Source of the DNA: a virus
Direction: 5' to 3' (one strand)
DNA length: 27,834 nucleotides
Virus record (IMG/VR): IMGVR_UViG_3300033144_002186
Coordinates: 1 to 27,834 of that record
The notes under the pieces are model-generated. The model ran no database searches, was not told the DNA's origin, and saw nothing but the letters and a program-made list of their open reading frames with translations. The position numbers and the translations under genes were made by a program. Shown here piece after piece: positions 16,601 to 24,098 of the stretch; position 1 is the stretch's first letter; each line of letters opens with the position of its first letter.

Positions 16601-17112
16601 GATGGAATCCCAGTTCTTGCCAATTTAGAATATTCCCCTGAAATAGCACGAAAGACAACCGCACTCCTTAAATCACTTTCATCACCTATTTTCTCATAAT
16701 CTACATATAAAACTTTCGCAGGTTGAGCATCAGTTGGCTCTGGTTTGACTATAACAATTACACCTTTATCAACGACTGAATTATCAAGATAATACATTGG
16801 GAATTTATTTGTTGGTGCAAAAAGACTTGTACTCCCCGCATTAATAAACCCTTGAAGTTCATATCCTACTTCTTCAGCACTAAATCCATTTCTTGTTACA
16901 CTCAATAGACTATCAGTCTGCTGTGGCATAACTATATTAACCCCATTTGAAGTATTCCCACCATCAGTAAGGGATGTAAAAGTAGATGCCCACTTTAATA
17001 AATTTTTTGGTATACTAGCTGCAACCGCCTTCTGTGCGTCTACTAAAATGTCAGCATTAGAGGATGCACCAGTTATTGCTGCTATACTGCCTTGTATATC
17101 AGTTGTTGCCAA
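13606..17112 (-). CDS. Giant coiled-coil virion protein with Pro-rich repeats
   Basis: This 1168-residue protein uses a TTG start at 17112. AAGGAGGTGA six bases upstream is the strongest ribosome site in the window, and no in-frame ATG is better placed. Residues 1-175 form a globular N-terminal domain. Residues about 175-490 are proline-rich with four related motifs of the type S/T-W-x-F/I-P-S/N-x-P (Trp at 297, 363, 430 and 474). Residues about 500-1168 form a Gln/Glu/Ser-rich coiled coil in which the pattern YSAEVxxIIQQNTAEISxWQNEW recurs. Rod proteins of this kind are annotated as coil-containing in podovirus-like marine phages. It may act as an ejected internal protein, a tape-measure substitute or a long fibre. 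The rod is clear and the role unknown. Confidence 0.9.
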   Translation of the reverse strand: MATTDIQGSIAAITGASSNADILVDAQKAVAASIPKNLLKWASTFTSLTDGGNTSNGVNIVMPQQTDSLLSVTRNGFSAEEVGYELQGFINAGSTSLFAPTNKFPMYYLDNSVVDKGVIVIVKPEPTDAQPAKVLYVDYEKIGDESDLRSAVVFRAISGEYSKLARTGIPSWTSPISPTPPAVPNFGADSSIDSSPPIPPSLTLSSVDISGWVSPSYTKQVPSLTPNPSIDNLSISTIIPVTPNAPSFTYSDASVDSIVKPLIGVSDMANASSVPTYESQSVVLPSLEVDSFPSMSWGFPSPPVSPTLSSNSISFGDSLDDYIIPISPIFDFSSVVQSLSAMEMPSGVVLPSLDYDATPSVSWNFPNPPVPDPIAAQTLADVSSYYPIYNIPVCPLYDFASVSQALDVLSLPPEIIIPQLDIETPPSITWNIPSAPIQPVLDWGGITQVVDDLDLPPDIVVPSLAFEQAPTITWDFPSAPVSPFYNYADLDDWINVEEDSEMAASRIQGIQTQVSGYGTDVQSFQTLVNSEIAENQGKIKAWSDEWQTRVSKYSTELNALVNKYQGEATGKSSIIQSQVAVLNAQLQEIVQKNTAEVNTYQANIQAYQTEVNAAVTENQGRIQVWGSEWTTKVQAYSAEVGAIVSTYSSTQQGKAQVSDSQVKIFQAQLGLAQADYTNGLQRHQNEMANASKEFDKNNAIFNMEAQKILEQGKLDNSHQDRLIQKYLADNQSYQAEVTSIIQQNTAEISSWQNEWSTKTQKYSAEVSAIISAYQAEIGGESQVSESQVSIFTAQLNKVVSEHQLDISKYQADINNNLNIFNKSNIEYQASLQVAIQDAQLSSQDDAQAIQKYSTEVQAYSSEVNNIIQQNTAEISAWQNEWGLKTQVYTAEVGAVINKYQAELQDALNVFNKENVIYQEDIQNKVQNLQKDLQLAIQDTQSELHIKKSNLDNAVQLSLQNAIQGFQKDVQEYASSLQKFGADVGLYQQTVNAEIQEYTINEIQKELSIWQTNIQSDMQIYSSDMQNELNKFNELNSVFQAQVQTSVQDAQLESAHDGQLLQKYSAEMQEYQQNINKEIADFTNTLNKNVQEYQSKVALFSSEITNFQALIAEQSQSGTLDQQTVAFYEKESSKYYQWAQNEISTYIQNNSKMIQQTMAAQVAAQQQGQ

Positions 17113-17123
17113 AAGTCACCTCC

Positions 17124-17321
17124 TTAATTAATTGCTTCGTCTAAAGCATCTTCGACCGCTGACCAAATACCTTCTAGTAATTCACGCTCATCCTGTTCGT
17201 CTAGAAGAGGTAAATCCATCTTCTTATTCATACCATCTATGATTTGGTCTTTTTTACTAAGAATAAGTTTCTTAGCCAATTTTGGAAGAAGGTTTCCAAA
17301 AACTTGCATTAATTTTTCCAT
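17124..17321 (-). CDS. Small acidic helical protein
   Basis: This 65-residue ORF has AAGGAGA five to nine bases before its ATG and lies just downstream of the terminator at 17331-17374. It encodes MEKLMQVFGNLLPKLAKKLI followed by a charged, largely helical remainder ending EDALDEAIN. The N-terminal 20 residues form an amphipathic, basic helix and the C-terminal half is strongly acidic. No family is recognised. Because it starts the segment that contains the giant coiled-coil gene, it may be a small chaperone or assembly factor for it, which is inference only. Confidence 0.8.
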   Translation of the reverse strand: MEKLMQVFGNLLPKLAKKLILSKKDQIIDGMNKKMDLPLLDEQDERELLEGIWSAVEDALDEAIN

Positions 17322-17330
17322 GTTATCTCC

Positions 17331-17374
17331 TTAAAAATAATCTGCCCCCGAAAAATTCACGGAGGCAAATTATT
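17331..17374 (-). terminator. Rho-independent terminator after the capsid block
   Basis: On the minus strand the outer arms AATAAT/ATTATT and inner arms TGCC/GGCA and CCG/CGG build one long stem (17374 down to 17336) with two G-U pairs. The loop is TGAATTTTT. A run of five T follows at once (17335-17331). It lies 10 bases downstream of the stop of the gene at 17385-17846. It would end part of the capsid transcription and lower expression of the genes that follow. Confidence 0.75.
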
Positions 17375-17384
17375 GTTTTATCGG

Positions 17385-17846
17385 TTATTCTCCTGAGACT
17401 GAAGCGGATAGATCATATCCCGAAACAGTAATCTCATAAGAAACAGTTTTACCAGCAGCCGATTTAAAAGCCGCTGCTTCTGCCAAAATATCTTTAGCAG
17501 CTGCAGCAGGTGTATCAGCAGTTGATGTGGCACCAGCACACACAGAATGTATAGACTCGCCATCACCAAGACCACTTAAAGTGGTACAGAGTTTCTGACC
17601 AGATGTCTCAACATCAAGTATACAAGCGACTGCGCCAAAGTCATCAGCAGCAACTTCAGACATATTCCTTACCGAGCAAAGCACGGGTTGGAAATAAGCT
17701 GGAATACCTTCTGCGACTACAGCACTTCCATCAGCAACGCCAGTTGAATCAACGTCAGCTACAATGTATCTCAAAACTTTCCATTGAGCGGAAATATTAT
17801 CAATACTGTTGTCAGCCTTGTTTTGTCCATATAGAGGATTAGCCAT
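17385..17846 (-). CDS. Probable capsid decoration or head-associated protein
   Basis: This 153-residue protein directly follows the major capsid gene, and AGGAGG is nine bases before the ATG at 17846. It opens MANPLYGQNKADNSIDNISA. The middle is Ala/Val/Asp-rich with beta-stranded stretches (VLRYIVADVDSTGVADGS) and an alanine-rich helix (AAAAKDILAEAAAFKSAAG). Being the last gene before a terminator and so coexpressed with the capsid protein, it is a good candidate for a head decoration (cement) protein. No family motif is recognised, so this rests on position and composition. The alternative is a minor structural protein. Confidence 0.85.
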   Translation of the reverse strand: MANPLYGQNKADNSIDNISAQWKVLRYIVADVDSTGVADGSAVVAEGIPAYFQPVLCSVRNMSEVAADDFGAVACILDVETSGQKLCTTLSGLGDGESIHSVCAGATSTADTPAAAAKDILAEAAAFKSAAGKTVSYEITVSGYDLSASVSGE

Positions 17847-17859
17847 TATTCATTCCCTC

Positions 17860-19338
17860 CTATGCAGTCCAGATAGCATGGGCTTCGGGCATATGAATTT
17901 CCAAGCCAGCTTCTGTCTGAATTAAGTCAACCCGACGGTCAACGCCACTATTCTCTAGAGTCTGAACACCAACATAAATAGCAGTGTCACGCTGTAAGCC
18001 ATTACCGACCAATGGACGATAAGCTACATGGCGCATATTAACACCTAACATATTAATGTCTGTTCCATCAAGGTGAATATTCCTAGCAACTTGCATATCT
18101 CCGTAAGGAGTAGAAATTACAGAAATGTCAACACCAAAGACTCTCTTTTTTCCCGTCATAGCAAAATGAGCCATGCCAGAACCGTTAGCGATACCAACTT
18201 GCGGAGTCGGTGTAGTATTACCTGAAGCAGGAACTACCATACCAACATTGTTAGCAAAGTATCCACTTAGTTTATGTAACCAGTTGTAAACAGCTGTGTT
18301 GACAAAAAACATAGTAGCATTTGCATTGTTGTATCGAGGGTCAAGGAACGCACTTAGGTCATCAAGAAATGAATCTTGAGACTTAGTTGTGAGGTCCATT
18401 GAAAACTGATTGCCAAATGAAGTAATATAATTGACAACACCATCTGTAGACCAAGCATCGCTAGATGTAGAAGCGGTACTATTAAACAGAAGTGATTGCT
18501 CAATATCATACTTATGCTCAATCAGTTTTTCTTTCCAAACTCTAGCCCATTCGCTAGGATTGTATTTTAAGACAGTTGCTCTGGATGTGTTATCCATTGC
18601 CATGGCGGTCTTCCAAATCTGGGTATTTCCATATCCAGTTGAGAAAGGCTGGTCTTTCCATGTTTCGGGGTATCCGCTACCTTGTGCAAACGCAGTGCCT
18701 ATAACGAAGGAACGCTTTTCTGCAAGAGATTCTTGAGATTGTCCTCCCTTACCAGCGTCAGCTGCATTGGAAAAGGTAAGTTCCAAATCAGTCGGAACTT
18801 TTACCATTGATCCAGTAAGTAGTTTCATGTTAGCCTGAGCAGAAGCCTCAACACCAGTCACCTTAAATACTGCATATCCAGTATAGGCTGCGCCTAAAGT
18901 ACCAGATGCGGGTATTTTAACAAGTTGACCTGGGATGAAAAACTCAGGGTCTGTGCCAGCACTACCAATCGTAATTAAATTGGAGGCGTTACCATATGTG
19001 CTGCCTTTGTTTCCAGCAGAATAGTAATCGCCAGCCATAACGATTTTTGTAGTGTTAGCGGTTAAAGGGCTGCCAACAGTGGGTGCGCCAGTATCGGCTG
19101 CTCCCCATGTATATGCATACCTTTTATGGAAGGATGGTCTCCGTTCTGTAAATTTGAACTGAGGGTCATCCGTTGGTTTCTTAGCGATTTTTGATACCAA
19201 TCGGAAGAAAGGGTCTTGTGCTATTGCTAACTCAGACACTCTATTCCCAAAGTTATACTTTCGTCTAAGGTCACCAGTCGATAGACTACTATTATCATCA
19301 GCCACACCGAGGTGACCTAGATTAAATAAATCAGCCAT
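17860..19338 (-). CDS. Major capsid protein
   Basis: This 492-residue protein should form the icosahedral shell in an HK97-like fold. It is preceded by a scaffold gene and the portal, in the usual order. Shell-type features include the N-terminal arm (DPFFRLVSKIAKKPTDDPQ) and a beta-rich insertion at about residues 80-200. A helix region AVYNWLHKLSGYFANNVGM and the C-terminal MRHVAYRPLVGNGLQRDTAI strand are also present. The end is LIQTEAGLEIHMPEAHAIW, a closing motif I associate with capsid proteins of marine phages. The ribosome site AAGGAG lies nine bases before the ATG. No protease gene is evident, so maturation may not require cleavage. The capsid call rests on order, length and end motif. 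Confidence 0.9.
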   Translation of the reverse strand: MADLFNLGHLGVADDNSSLSTGDLRRKYNFGNRVSELAIAQDPFFRLVSKIAKKPTDDPQFKFTERRPSFHKRYAYTWGAADTGAPTVGSPLTANTTKIVMAGDYYSAGNKGSTYGNASNLITIGSAGTDPEFFIPGQLVKIPASGTLGAAYTGYAVFKVTGVEASAQANMKLLTGSMVKVPTDLELTFSNAADAGKGGQSQESLAEKRSFVIGTAFAQGSGYPETWKDQPFSTGYGNTQIWKTAMAMDNTSRATVLKYNPSEWARVWKEKLIEHKYDIEQSLLFNSTASTSSDAWSTDGVVNYITSFGNQFSMDLTTKSQDSFLDDLSAFLDPRYNNANATMFFVNTAVYNWLHKLSGYFANNVGMVVPASGNTTPTPQVGIANGSGMAHFAMTGKKRVFGVDISVISTPYGDMQVARNIHLDGTDINMLGVNMRHVAYRPLVGNGLQRDTAIYVGVQTLENSGVDRRVDLIQTEAGLEIHMPEAHAIWTA

Positions 19339-19396
19339 TAGACTTTACTCCTTATTTACTTAGGGTTAAAGCATCTGGCTAATGAGCGTTCAGCTA

Positions 19397-20254
19397 TTAA
19401 CCAAATGCGGTTTCTAGTTGTTTGTCAAGCCCCATAATAGCGTCAAAAACATCATCCTCTTCAGATACTTCAACCTCGGCTGAACCAGTTGATGCAAGAG
19501 ACCGTGGTCTTTCTTGCACACTTTGAGTATGTTGAGATGCTTTTCTTGAAGAAGAAGCACTTCTTGGTTCTGCTTTTGCGACTCCAGCTTCTTTCTGTCT
19601 TAGATACAAAATATCATCAAGAGATAGAGGCTTAGAATCTGCATACTCTTTGAATTCAAACCATTCATCCATCGACATATTATGCTTATCTCTAAATGCA
19701 TCAATTTCGGAATGAACTTTTGCGTCTTCCCTCTGTTGTTGCACTTGGTCGTTAAGCCTTTTCTGTACGACACCATCAATAGTTGAATTCAACACCTTTG
19801 CTGAATCACTTTTAGGGTCAGTTACTGCTTCGTCAGGGTCGAAGATAAAATCTTCGTCTAACTCAAGCTTTTCAGTGACACTCTGTGGAGTTTGACCACC
19901 ACCCTCAAAATAGCCTTTCACATGAGAGACTAAATTCGGGTCTTTTCGCATTTCGTCAAGAATGGGTAAGTAGGGTTCAATTTCTTTTAGGCGGTTATTA
20001 AGTCGTTTGCCTTCGGAACTTGAATCCGCATACCTCTTTTTAAGAGTCTCGACATCCTCTTGCTGAACTTCACGAACAACACCCTCGTCCTTGTTAGTGT
20101 TAGAAGATAAATTGAGTGAAGAGTCATCATTTGCGTCCAAAATCCCGCTATTCACTTCACTGTCTAAAGCAGCGAAAAAATCATCAGCGGAATGTGATTC
20201 TGGATTGGAACTATTGGGGGCTTCTTGCGAAGCGTTGCCTGTAGCAGTATCCAT
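19397..20254 (-). CDS. Scaffolding protein
   Basis: This 285-residue protein between portal and capsid genes is acidic, Ser/Gln-rich and mostly helical, as expected for a scaffold. The N-terminal 60 residues are disordered and acidic. A coiled coil runs from about residue 64 (VQQEDVETLKKRYADSSSEG) to beyond residue 100. A second charged helix near residue 160 is rich in Gln. The C-terminal part has a basic Ser/Arg/Gln stretch around residues 235-255, probably the capsid-binding end, and finishes ETAFG. No protease motif is seen, so cleavage is not predicted. The ribosome site AAGGAC lies about nine bases before the ATG. It should direct prohead assembly and then leave the shell. Confidence 0.9.
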   Translation of the reverse strand: MDTATGNASQEAPNSSNPESHSADDFFAALDSEVNSGILDANDDSSLNLSSNTNKDEGVVREVQQEDVETLKKRYADSSSEGKRLNNRLKEIEPYLPILDEMRKDPNLVSHVKGYFEGGGQTPQSVTEKLELDEDFIFDPDEAVTDPKSDSAKVLNSTIDGVVQKRLNDQVQQQREDAKVHSEIDAFRDKHNMSMDEWFEFKEYADSKPLSLDDILYLRQKEAGVAKAEPRSASSSRKASQHTQSVQERPRSLASTGSAEVEVSEEDDVFDAIMGLDKQLETAFG

Positions 20255-20285
20255 TATCTTTTTGTCCTTGTTTTATTGTTGAAAT

Positions 20286-22502
20286 TTATTTCTTATTATC
20301 CTTTTCCTGCAAGTTCTTTTTATCGAAATCATCTTTTAGGATTTTTCTGTAATATTTTTGTTGAGCTTCAGTTTCAAGCGTGTCTTTTTCTGTTTGCTTG
20401 GAACCAACATCTACCTTATGTTTTATCCCTGCCTGTACTAATTGACGTTCAAGAGTTTCAATTGTTCCCTCTTTATCTTGGGCATCTTTTTCAAGATTTT
20501 CAACTTGTTGTTGCAACTGAGAATAGAGAGACTTTCTTTCAATAATTGCTTCTTTACCTCTTACATCAGTTTCTGCCAACATTGCTATATCATCAATTAA
20601 TCCAGCTTGGAACCATTTGAAATATTCTTCAACCAAAGCCCATCTATTAATAGGCATAACTGCTCCAGCTACAATTCTAACATCGAATCTTGATGATGCA
20701 TAATCATTCCAAAGACTTATTTCATCACCATAATCATTGTATACTGGAATATTAATTCGTGTTTGTCTTTCCTCATAATCATCACCAGCTGTATTTGGTT
20801 GAACTATTCTAAAAACTTTATCTATTTTATAATGAGTTTGAGCATGCTCTTTAAAAACAGTCCCAAGATGTTCAAGGGAAGGCTCTAAAACACTATTCAT
20901 CCAAGCCTTAATTCTTCTTGTTCCAAATTCATCATTCGCAAGAAGTCCTCTATATGTCTCAGCTTGTTCTTGTACAAACCCCATCATTGCACTAGGAATA
21001 CCAGCAATATATTCCATATCATTCTTCCCTTCCTGCGTAACAGTATAGAAAGCATTATTTATAGCGGCTGGAAGCACTGGCGTCGGAGGTGTAAATCCAG
21101 GTCGGTACTTTAATAATGCACCTGGAGCGGACGAATATTGTTCCCACTCTTCTTCTGGGACACTTCCTTCTTCATATAGCCACCTCAAATTAGAAGCAAG
21201 GTTGGCATTATGAAGCATAACTTGATGAGCTTTATTTATTTCTTGTTGTTTCCCAACCATAGGAGTTACTGCACTCATAGGAAAGGGGGTTCCTGTATAC
21301 ATATAAGGAATAGGGACGATAGGATAGTCAGCAATTGGTAGAATCATTTGATATAAAGTAACATCTTTTCCTATTGTGCAAGTAACCTTTACTCTCCTTT
21401 CGTGAAACATAGAAGCATCAATAACAGTTTCAGCAATATCCTTGTTCTCCATAAGGATTTCATATTCTTTTTCAGTAACGATTTTTTGCTCAGTCCTATT
21501 AAGTTCCTCTTGAGTGGCATAATCAATCTCAGCCTTTTTCCTATTTACTCCACTATCATGAGATTCTTGAGCTTTCTTTATTTCAAGGTCAGCTCTTTCC
21601 TCTATCATTTCCCCAGTTGCCAATGCTTGCTCTACTTGTATAATTTTCTCTTTTGTAGCAACTGCAGATTCTTCAATAAATGATTTGAGTTGTTTTTCAC
21701 CAATTTCTTTAACATATTTAATGTCTTTTGGTGTAGGGTAAACATTAATGGTTAAATTATAAAAAGGGACTCTTACTTTCTCATAACACTCATGGTAATC
21801 AAGAATATCATCCTTTTCCCCATACTCATCAACTGCAGTTACAATATCTTCTGGGATTATAGCATCAGCTTCACCCCTATCAGCCTGTGAAAAGGATAGT
21901 AGAGAGTTATCGGTAGAAGATTTCTTAATTTTCCTCTTATATTGAGGAAACATCACATTTAATTGTCTTCTAGTAAGTCTCTTTTTTACAAGAATGAAAG
22001 AAGCATCTCTTAAAAGAAAATCTCTACTCATGGGGTCTGGATAAACATCATAAGGGTCTATCCTTTTAAATATTACATCCCCTCTTCCATTATCCATATC
22101 GGTATCTACATCAACAAAGAAATAACCAACGCCCTTTGCTAGACAATCTAGAATAACACTACCATATACAGCCTTTCCGTTTGAGATTCCCCAACAATAA
22201 TCAGATATATCACTATGGATTTGTGCAAGATTTGTGTCGCTTCCCTCTACAGCAACTGCTTTCCATCTAGGATTGTTTGCTGTAACAAAATATTTCATTA
22301 TTTCAATAATAGGAGTAATTCTATTGATTTGAAATGTAGGCATACCAGATTCTTCTAAAGCATTTTTCTCTTCTCTAGTCAATTGCTCATTAAGATAAAA
22401 ATCATATCCTCTTTGGCTATCAGATTGCCATTTCATTCTCTCTTCAGAGTTCACAGACTTCCATAAGGAATGAATTCTTTCTGATTCTTTAATTTTAGCC
22501 AT
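20286..22502 (-). CDS. Portal protein
   Basis: This 738-residue protein should form the dodecameric portal at one vertex and nucleate head assembly. It starts three bases after the terminase stop. The N-terminal region has W-x-SDSQRGYDFYLNEQLT and FQINRITPIIEIMKYFVTAN, which are the helix-and-loop pattern of P22-type podovirus portals. KRIDPYDVYPDP at about residues 145-157 and a QEQAETYRGLLANDE region further on are typical. The length matches the P22 portal class (about 725) and not the shorter HK97 class. The C-terminus is a coiled coil at about residues 665-738 that may form a barrel extending into the head. The role is supported by motif and order. Confidence 0.95.
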   Translation of the reverse strand: MAKIKESERIHSLWKSVNSEERMKWQSDSQRGYDFYLNEQLTREEKNALEESGMPTFQINRITPIIEIMKYFVTANNPRWKAVAVEGSDTNLAQIHSDISDYCWGISNGKAVYGSVILDCLAKGVGYFFVDVDTDMDNGRGDVIFKRIDPYDVYPDPMSRDFLLRDASFILVKKRLTRRQLNVMFPQYKRKIKKSSTDNSLLSFSQADRGEADAIIPEDIVTAVDEYGEKDDILDYHECYEKVRVPFYNLTINVYPTPKDIKYVKEIGEKQLKSFIEESAVATKEKIIQVEQALATGEMIEERADLEIKKAQESHDSGVNRKKAEIDYATQEELNRTEQKIVTEKEYEILMENKDIAETVIDASMFHERRVKVTCTIGKDVTLYQMILPIADYPIVPIPYMYTGTPFPMSAVTPMVGKQQEINKAHQVMLHNANLASNLRWLYEEGSVPEEEWEQYSSAPGALLKYRPGFTPPTPVLPAAINNAFYTVTQEGKNDMEYIAGIPSAMMGFVQEQAETYRGLLANDEFGTRRIKAWMNSVLEPSLEHLGTVFKEHAQTHYKIDKVFRIVQPNTAGDDYEERQTRINIPVYNDYGDEISLWNDYASSRFDVRIVAGAVMPINRWALVEEYFKWFQAGLIDDIAMLAETDVRGKEAIIERKSLYSQLQQQVENLEKDAQDKEGTIETLERQLVQAGIKHKVDVGSKQTEKDTLETEAQQKYYRKILKDDFDKKNLQEKDNKK

Positions 22503-22505
22503 TTT

Positions 22506-24098
22506 TTATGCCACAACCCACGGTCTTGCCTTCCTTTTTGGTTTTACCCATCTTCTTTCGCCTTTATTTTCGGTTTTTTTCATATTTGGAGGAAATGCAT
22601 GCAGTAGTGCGTAAAAAAGAGTTTCAATTGTATCATCATGAGCCATTTTTGGTCCAAAAGTAACGATTTCATGCTCCAAGTCATACATTTTATCCCTTAA
22701 ATATACCGTTCCAGTACTAAACCTACCAGATAAACCTGAATATATCTTATTTCTTTTATCCATACGTCCTGGAGGCTTTTCTGGGACGACAGCTATGCTA
22801 AATTTGTTCTCAATCCTTCTTCTTTCATTAAGAGATTGAAAAACAGACCTATTCATAGCAACATCCTCAACAGTACTGGATGTGCAATGATATTTTTGGT
22901 GAAGTTCCATTATATAGTCGACAACACCCTTTTTCCCTATTAATTTATCTGAGCTATCTCTTGGACCAACAGTTGGGATACTTCTATGCCTTTCATACTC
23001 TAATACATAAACATTATTATCTGGAGTAACGGCAACAACCATTATAACGGAGAAATCTGATGTCTTTGTATCTATATCAGTTGCTGGGTCACAACCTATA
23101 AATGTATTAACGGGTATATCTTCACCATCCATTACTAAATAATTACAATCATCATCACCTCTCTTATAATAGCCCTCCCAATACTTAATATAGTTTCTAC
23201 CAAATAATGCCTCATCTTCATTCTGTACTTCTAGTTCATATTCTTGGTAATAACCATTTGAACGACCAGCCTGCTCGTAGTCTCTCTTAATTATATCGAG
23301 TTTCTCTCTTGGCATATATGTATCCCACAAAACTCCACCCTCCATTTCTGGTTGAGTAGATTTATAGTGGATAACATCCCAAGTATAATCATTTTTATTT
23401 TCAGCTTTTAAATAACCATCTAAAATATTCTGACATAAGCTATCAAAGTGAACGGGTGTTCCAGCGAATATCAATCTTCCATCAACATCAAGAGCTGGTT
23501 TAACACCATTATATACAATATTCTTAATTTTTTCTCTAGCATCAAGAGTAACGGTATTCGTTTCACTCTCAGTATCATCAAGGGCAACAATATCATATCT
23601 TTTACCAAGATAGTTTTCACCACGAACACTAGAAAGATTTGAACGACTTATTAATTTAGCATTTGTATTTGTTACTATATCAGTCTCTGTCCATTTTGTC
23701 CCGACAACATCGCCAAAATAGTATTTAATCATGTCATTTGTTTCGAAATGCTGTTTAAGATATTGTAGGTTAAGAATTGATTTTCTATGGTTATCAGAAA
23801 CCCAAGCCATAAACAAAAGGTCATCAGATTCCTTAAATAATATCTTATGCATAAGAAATGTCTTAAACAATTGTGTTTTAGCTGAACTTCTAGGGAGAAT
23901 CAAAGCTAAGGATTTCGTGGTATTCTCTAGAAGAGCATCAGCTATTTCATAGTGAAATGGAGGGGATTTGGATTTGCCAAAATCTCCAGGCAAAAACAGT
24001 TTGCCAAAAGCTATAAGAGAATGTTTAGTTAATTCTAAGACTTCTTCTGCCTTAGATACATCTCTTAAATTAATGTTTACTTCTTTCTTCTCTTCCAT
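22506..24098 (-). CDS. terL: Terminase large subunit (DNA packaging ATPase/nuclease)
   Basis: This 530-residue motor protein translocates phage DNA into the prohead and cuts it. The ATPase part has a variant Walker A, L68-P-R-S-S-A-K74-T75, and a Walker B V171-A-L-D-D175. A coupling segment follows (FAGTP, 211-215). The nuclease part has three acidic clusters: D337 in G-C-D-P, E411 in V-E-D-V-A-M-N-R, and D488/D489 in H-D-D-T. The full length and both domains are present. The ATG overlaps the last codons of the metallophosphoesterase gene by 22 bases, and the portal gene follows three bases later. The Walker A lacks the usual glycines (PRGxxK), a notable variation. The function is certain in kind. 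Confidence 0.96.
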   Translation of the reverse strand: MEEKKEVNINLRDVSKAEEVLELTKHSLIAFGKLFLPGDFGKSKSPPFHYEIADALLENTTKSLALILPRSSAKTQLFKTFLMHKILFKESDDLLFMAWVSDNHRKSILNLQYLKQHFETNDMIKYYFGDVVGTKWTETDIVTNTNAKLISRSNLSSVRGENYLGKRYDIVALDDTESETNTVTLDAREKIKNIVYNGVKPALDVDGRLIFAGTPVHFDSLCQNILDGYLKAENKNDYTWDVIHYKSTQPEMEGGVLWDTYMPREKLDIIKRDYEQAGRSNGYYQEYELEVQNEDEALFGRNYIKYWEGYYKRGDDDCNYLVMDGEDIPVNTFIGCDPATDIDTKTSDFSVIMVVAVTPDNNVYVLEYERHRSIPTVGPRDSSDKLIGKKGVVDYIMELHQKYHCTSSTVEDVAMNRSVFQSLNERRRIENKFSIAVVPEKPPGRMDKRNKIYSGLSGRFSTGTVYLRDKMYDLEHEIVTFGPKMAHDDTIETLFYALLHAFPPNMKKTENKGERRWVKPKRKARPWVVA

